Part shown: one piece after another, positions 22,420 to 24,599 of the stretch | Numbering within the stretch: position 1 is the stretch's first letter | Layout: each line of letters begins with the position of its first letter | NCBI GenBank assembly: GCA_050694175.1 | Contig: JBOGXA010000028.1 | Span: 1-24,599, forward strand | Length of the DNA: 24,599 nucleotides | Reading direction: 5' to 3' | From: JBOGXA01 sp050694175 | Lineage (GTDB): Bacteria > Actinomycetota > CADDZG01 > WHSQ01 | Translations under genes and position numbers: made by a program | Notes under the pieces: model-generated | Database searches by the model: none | Told to the model about the DNA's origin: nothing | What the model saw: the letters and a program-made list of their open reading frames with translations, nothing else

Positions 22420-22780
22420 AGCGCCTGTGGCCCCGGCCCCCTCGGGGACGCGGGCAAGGATCTGGCCGCTCGCAGTGGTGCCGGGCAGCGCGACCTCGTG
22501 GAAGGCTGGCTCGACGATCCTTCTCTGCTCGAGGCTCGCATCGCCGCGTGGATAGCGGTGGCGGCGGGACCGGTGCTCGAGCTTGCAGCCGCGGCCTTGA
22601 AGCCGCTCTCGAAGGAGGAGTGGTCCGGGCCCCGCCTGTCCCGCGTGCGGAGGCTTGCCCCAGGTTTCGGTGATCCGCGAGGAGTCGGGTGAGTTCATGG
22701 CGGGATCCCCTCGCTATCTCGTGTGCGGGCGGTGTGCCCTGTGGTGAAGCTTCGCGCGTGCCACCTGCCCGTGGTGCGCG
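22420..22780 (+). pseudogene. fdhE remnant (formate dehydrogenase accessory protein)
   Basis: Joined across frames, the plus strand gives an FdhE pattern: GQRDLVEGWLDDPSLLEARI and VAAGPVLELAAA in one frame. In another, CPACGGLPQVSVIREESGEF, RYLVCGRCALW and, after an in-frame TGA at 22745-22747, SFARATCPWC. FdhE is a rubredoxin-like zinc protein needed for formate dehydrogenase assembly. The extra C in CCCC at 22630-22633 breaks the frame, and TGA replaces an expected Trp codon. After CPWC the sequence passes directly into an fdhD-like piece. The stretch 22231-22420 is open but not recognised. Confidence 0.75.
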
Positions 22781-22965
22781 AGGCAGAAGTCCCTCGTTGC
22801 CGGCGTTCCCATCGTGTGCGGGTGTCGGCGCCCAGCAGCTTCGCGGTTACGCTGGCCCGCGAGTTCAAGATGACACTCATCGGCTTTCTGCGAGAGCAGC
22901 GCTTCAACATCTACGCCGATAGCGAGCGTATCCGCGTTGAGGATCAGTCGGCGAAAGGCTCATGA
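22775..22965 (+). pseudogene. fdhD C-terminal remnant
   Basis: RQKSLVAGVPIVCG in one frame continues, after a one-base shift near 22820, as VSAPSSFAVTLAREFKMTLI and GFLREQRFNIYADSERI to a TGA at 22963-22965. This is the C-terminal third of FdhD, the sulfur-transfer protein that activates formate dehydrogenase. Its N-terminal part, including the catalytic CxxC, is missing and replaced by fdhE sequence, so a deletion joined the two genes. Not functional. Confidence 0.75.
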
Positions 22966-23011
22966 GCTAATACTGAGATACCTGCAAGCTAGCTAGATCG
23001 GAGGCACGGCG

Positions 23012-24346
23012 ATGACTCACCCGGCGATTGGCTACGACTCGCCTGCGGACGCGATCAAGGCCCCGAGGGAAAGCATCGTCTACGTCGCCGGTCTCTACGA
23101 AGGGACCGGGGAGGAGAGACCTGACTTTCTTGCGGTCATCGACGTCGACCCGAACTCCAAGAGCTACTCACAGATCACCCACCGCACCGACATGCCCAAC
23201 GTCGGCGACGAACTGCACCACTACGGGTGGCAGATCTGCAGCTCGGCATGTCACGCCGAGAACCGCGAACGCAAGCATCTCGTCGTCCCGGGGTTGCGGT
23301 CGTCGCGCATCCACGTGATCGACGTTGGGACGGACCCGGGCACGCCGAAGATCGTCAAGGTCATCGAGCCCGACGAGGTCAAGGCCAAGACCGGATTGTC
23401 GGCCCCACACACCGTGCACTGCATGCCCGGCGACAACGTCGTGATGTCGATGCTCGGCAACGGCGAGGGCGGGCTCGGTGCGGGCTTTCTGGTGCTCGAC
23501 GCCCAGTCCTTTGAGATCAAGGGGCGCTGGGAATCGGACGGCGCTCCCGAGTGGGGCTACGACTTCTGGTACCAGCCGCGCAAGAACACGCTGATCTCGA
23601 GCGAGTGGGCGGCCCCCGAGGTGTTCATGCCCGGCTTCAACCTCGAGGACGTCGCGGCCGGCAAGTACGGCCACTCCATCCATTTCTGGGATCTCGAGGC
23701 GCGCCGGGTGACGCAGACCATCGATCTCGGCGAAACTGGAATGATCCCGCTCGAGATCAGGTGGCTGCACGACCCGGACGCCGAGACCGGCTTCGTAGGT
23801 GCCGCGTTGTCGTCGACGATGTGGCGCTTCTACAAGGGCGGCGACGCCTGGGCCACCGACAAGGTCATCGAGGTCGAGCCGCGTGACCTTGAGACCTTCC
23901 CGGTCCCGGTGCCCGGGCTGATCACGGACCTCGTGGTCTCCATGGACGACCGCTTTCTCTACTTTTCGAATTGGCTCCACGGAGACCTGCGTCAGTACGA
24001 CATCTCCGATCCGACACACCCGCGCCTCACGGACTCAGTGCTGCTTGGCGGCCTCTTCGAGGAGACCAGGCATCCGAACGGCATGAGCTTGCATGGCGGC
24101 CCGCAGATGTTGCAGCTCTCCATGGACGGACGCCGGCTCTATGCGACCAACTCGCTGTTTTCGACTTGGGACAACCAGTTCTATCCCGAGCTGAACTCGT
24201 GGATGGTGCAGATCGACATCGCCGAGGACGGCTCGATGGCGATCAACCCGGACTTCTTCGTGGACTTCTCGGCGCTCCCCGGCAAGCCCCGGGCACACGA
24301 GATGCACCTTCCCGGGGGGGACGTGACGACCGAGATCTTTCAGTAG
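23012..24346 (+). CDS. Selenium-binding protein 1 / methanethiol oxidase family protein
   Basis: 444 residues from an ATG preceded by GGAGGCACGG. It aligns along its whole length with the SELENBP1/MtoX beta-propeller: DELHHYGWQICSSAC (67-80; Cys76 at the reactive-cysteine position), APHTVHCMPG, GYDFWYQPRKNTLISSEWAAP, IPLEIRWLHDP and DRFLYFSNWLHGDLRQYDISDP. The end is AHEMHLPGGD. Family members oxidise methanethiol to formaldehyde, H2S and H2O2 and bind copper through conserved histidines. No signal peptide is seen, unlike many periplasmic bacterial MtoX. The usual Cys in the final PGGDC motif is Val here. It is separated from the BMC operon by decayed DNA, so a pathway link is not shown. Confidence 0.92.
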   Translation: MTHPAIGYDSPADAIKAPRESIVYVAGLYEGTGEERPDFLAVIDVDPNSKSYSQITHRTDMPNVGDELHHYGWQICSSACHAENRERKHLVVPGLRSSRIHVIDVGTDPGTPKIVKVIEPDEVKAKTGLSAPHTVHCMPGDNVVMSMLGNGEGGLGAGFLVLDAQSFEIKGRWESDGAPEWGYDFWYQPRKNTLISSEWAAPEVFMPGFNLEDVAAGKYGHSIHFWDLEARRVTQTIDLGETGMIPLEIRWLHDPDAETGFVGAALSSTMWRFYKGGDAWATDKVIEVEPRDLETFPVPVPGLITDLVVSMDDRFLYFSNWLHGDLRQYDISDPTHPRLTDSVLLGGLFEETRHPNGMSLHGGPQMLQLSMDGRRLYATNSLFSTWDNQFYPELNSWMVQIDIAEDGSMAINPDFFVDFSALPGKPRAHEMHLPGGDVTTEIFQ

Positions 24347-24354
24347 AGATATGG

Positions 24355-24373
24355 GCCGGCGTCATCCGCCGGC
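24355..24373 (+). terminator. Hairpin after the SELENBP1-family gene
   Basis: GCCGGCG-TCATC-CGCCGGC is a perfect 7-bp GC stem with a 5-base loop, starting 9 bases after the stop codon. It is not followed by a T run, so intrinsic termination would be weak; such tail-less hairpins are common in high-GC genomes. The remaining bases to 24599 hold no recognisable gene. Confidence 0.5.
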
Positions 24374-24599
24374 TGAAAAGCAAACCATAAGCATCGATCG
24401 GCGAAGCTTGTCTGATGAGTAGAGTGAAGGGTGCACTTACTCGATTCCCCCTGTGACCAGGTCTCATACTTCTTCCTCGTTCCGCTTATTGAACGAGAGG
24501 GGAGGCAATGCTTCTATCGCTGGTGTACGTGTGGTCCGGGTGCTACTCAGGCTGCTGGTCCCACAGGGACAGGGCGAGCCGCCAAGGATCTCGAAATTG

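Noticed and set aside
22745..22747. In-frame TGA in the fdhE remnant as a selenocysteine codon
   Set aside because: The aligned residue in FdhE is tryptophan, frameshifts lie on both sides, and no SECIS-like hairpin is evident; a TGG to TGA change in a dead gene is simpler.
1..24599. CRISPR arrays, riboswitches or rRNA
   Set aside because: No regularly spaced repeats, no recognisable riboswitch core and no rRNA sequence were seen on either strand.

Overview
The window is GC-rich, uses many GTG and TTG starts, and carries a DUF1918-type protein and high-GC IS110/FdhE-type relatives. These point to an actinomycetote (Actinobacteria) chromosome. This is an inference from style and gene content, not a placement.

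Layout. 1-1060: a VOC/PhnB-like protein, an ABM-fold protein and tRNA-Val(TAC). 1112-2210: a tyrosine recombinase on the minus strand, pointing at the tRNA. 2211-3787: a gene-poor stretch, a small DUF1918-like gene, then two genes of tandem ACT domains (to 4172). 4169-5390 (minus): an OsmC-like protein and an ECHDC3-like enoyl-CoA hydratase/isomerase. 5410-5715: a decayed IS3 orfA. 5953-20822: one long plus-strand operon. 21016-21747: a C26 gamma-glutamyl hydrolase. 21821-22965: decayed DNA (IS110 transposase end, fdhE/fdhD remnants). 23012-24346: a selenium-binding-protein/methanethiol-oxidase-family gene.

The centre of interest is the operon. It starts with a GntR/FCD regulator that has a palindromic operator candidate just upstream. 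Next come a class II amidotransferase, a GXGXG protein and an FMN glutamate-synthase-like protein (GlxBCD / N-methylglutamate synthase MgsABC architecture), and a glutamine-synthetase-like gamma-glutamyl ligase. Then follows a bacterial microcompartment (BMC): a pentamer (BMC-P), a hexamer (BMC-H) and a tandem-domain trimer (BMC-T). Interleaved with the shell genes are an opine dehydrogenase, a CoA-acylating aldehyde dehydrogenase, a short EutQ-N-domain-like protein and a malate-dehydrogenase-like enzyme. All four non-shell proteins carry a terminal amphipathic helix of encapsulation-peptide type. The operon ends with an SDR, a possible 38-residue protein, an APC permease, an unknown 198-residue protein, a class I amidotransferase-like enzyme and a stand-alone RAM domain.

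Working model (inference): an imported amine is gamma-glutamylated by the GS-like enzyme and converted to an N-substituted glutamate by the Mgs/GlxBCD-like complex, as in the N-methylglutamate pathway. It is then cleaved by the opine dehydrogenase inside the shell to glutamate and an aldehyde, which the aldehyde dehydrogenase turns into an acyl-CoA, with MDH recycling NAD. None of the usual BMC signature enzymes (B12 diol dehydratase, ethanolamine lyase, glycyl radical enzyme, aldolase, class III aminotransferase) is present, nor a PduL phosphotransacylase. I do not recognise this combination as a described BMC type, but I could not search.
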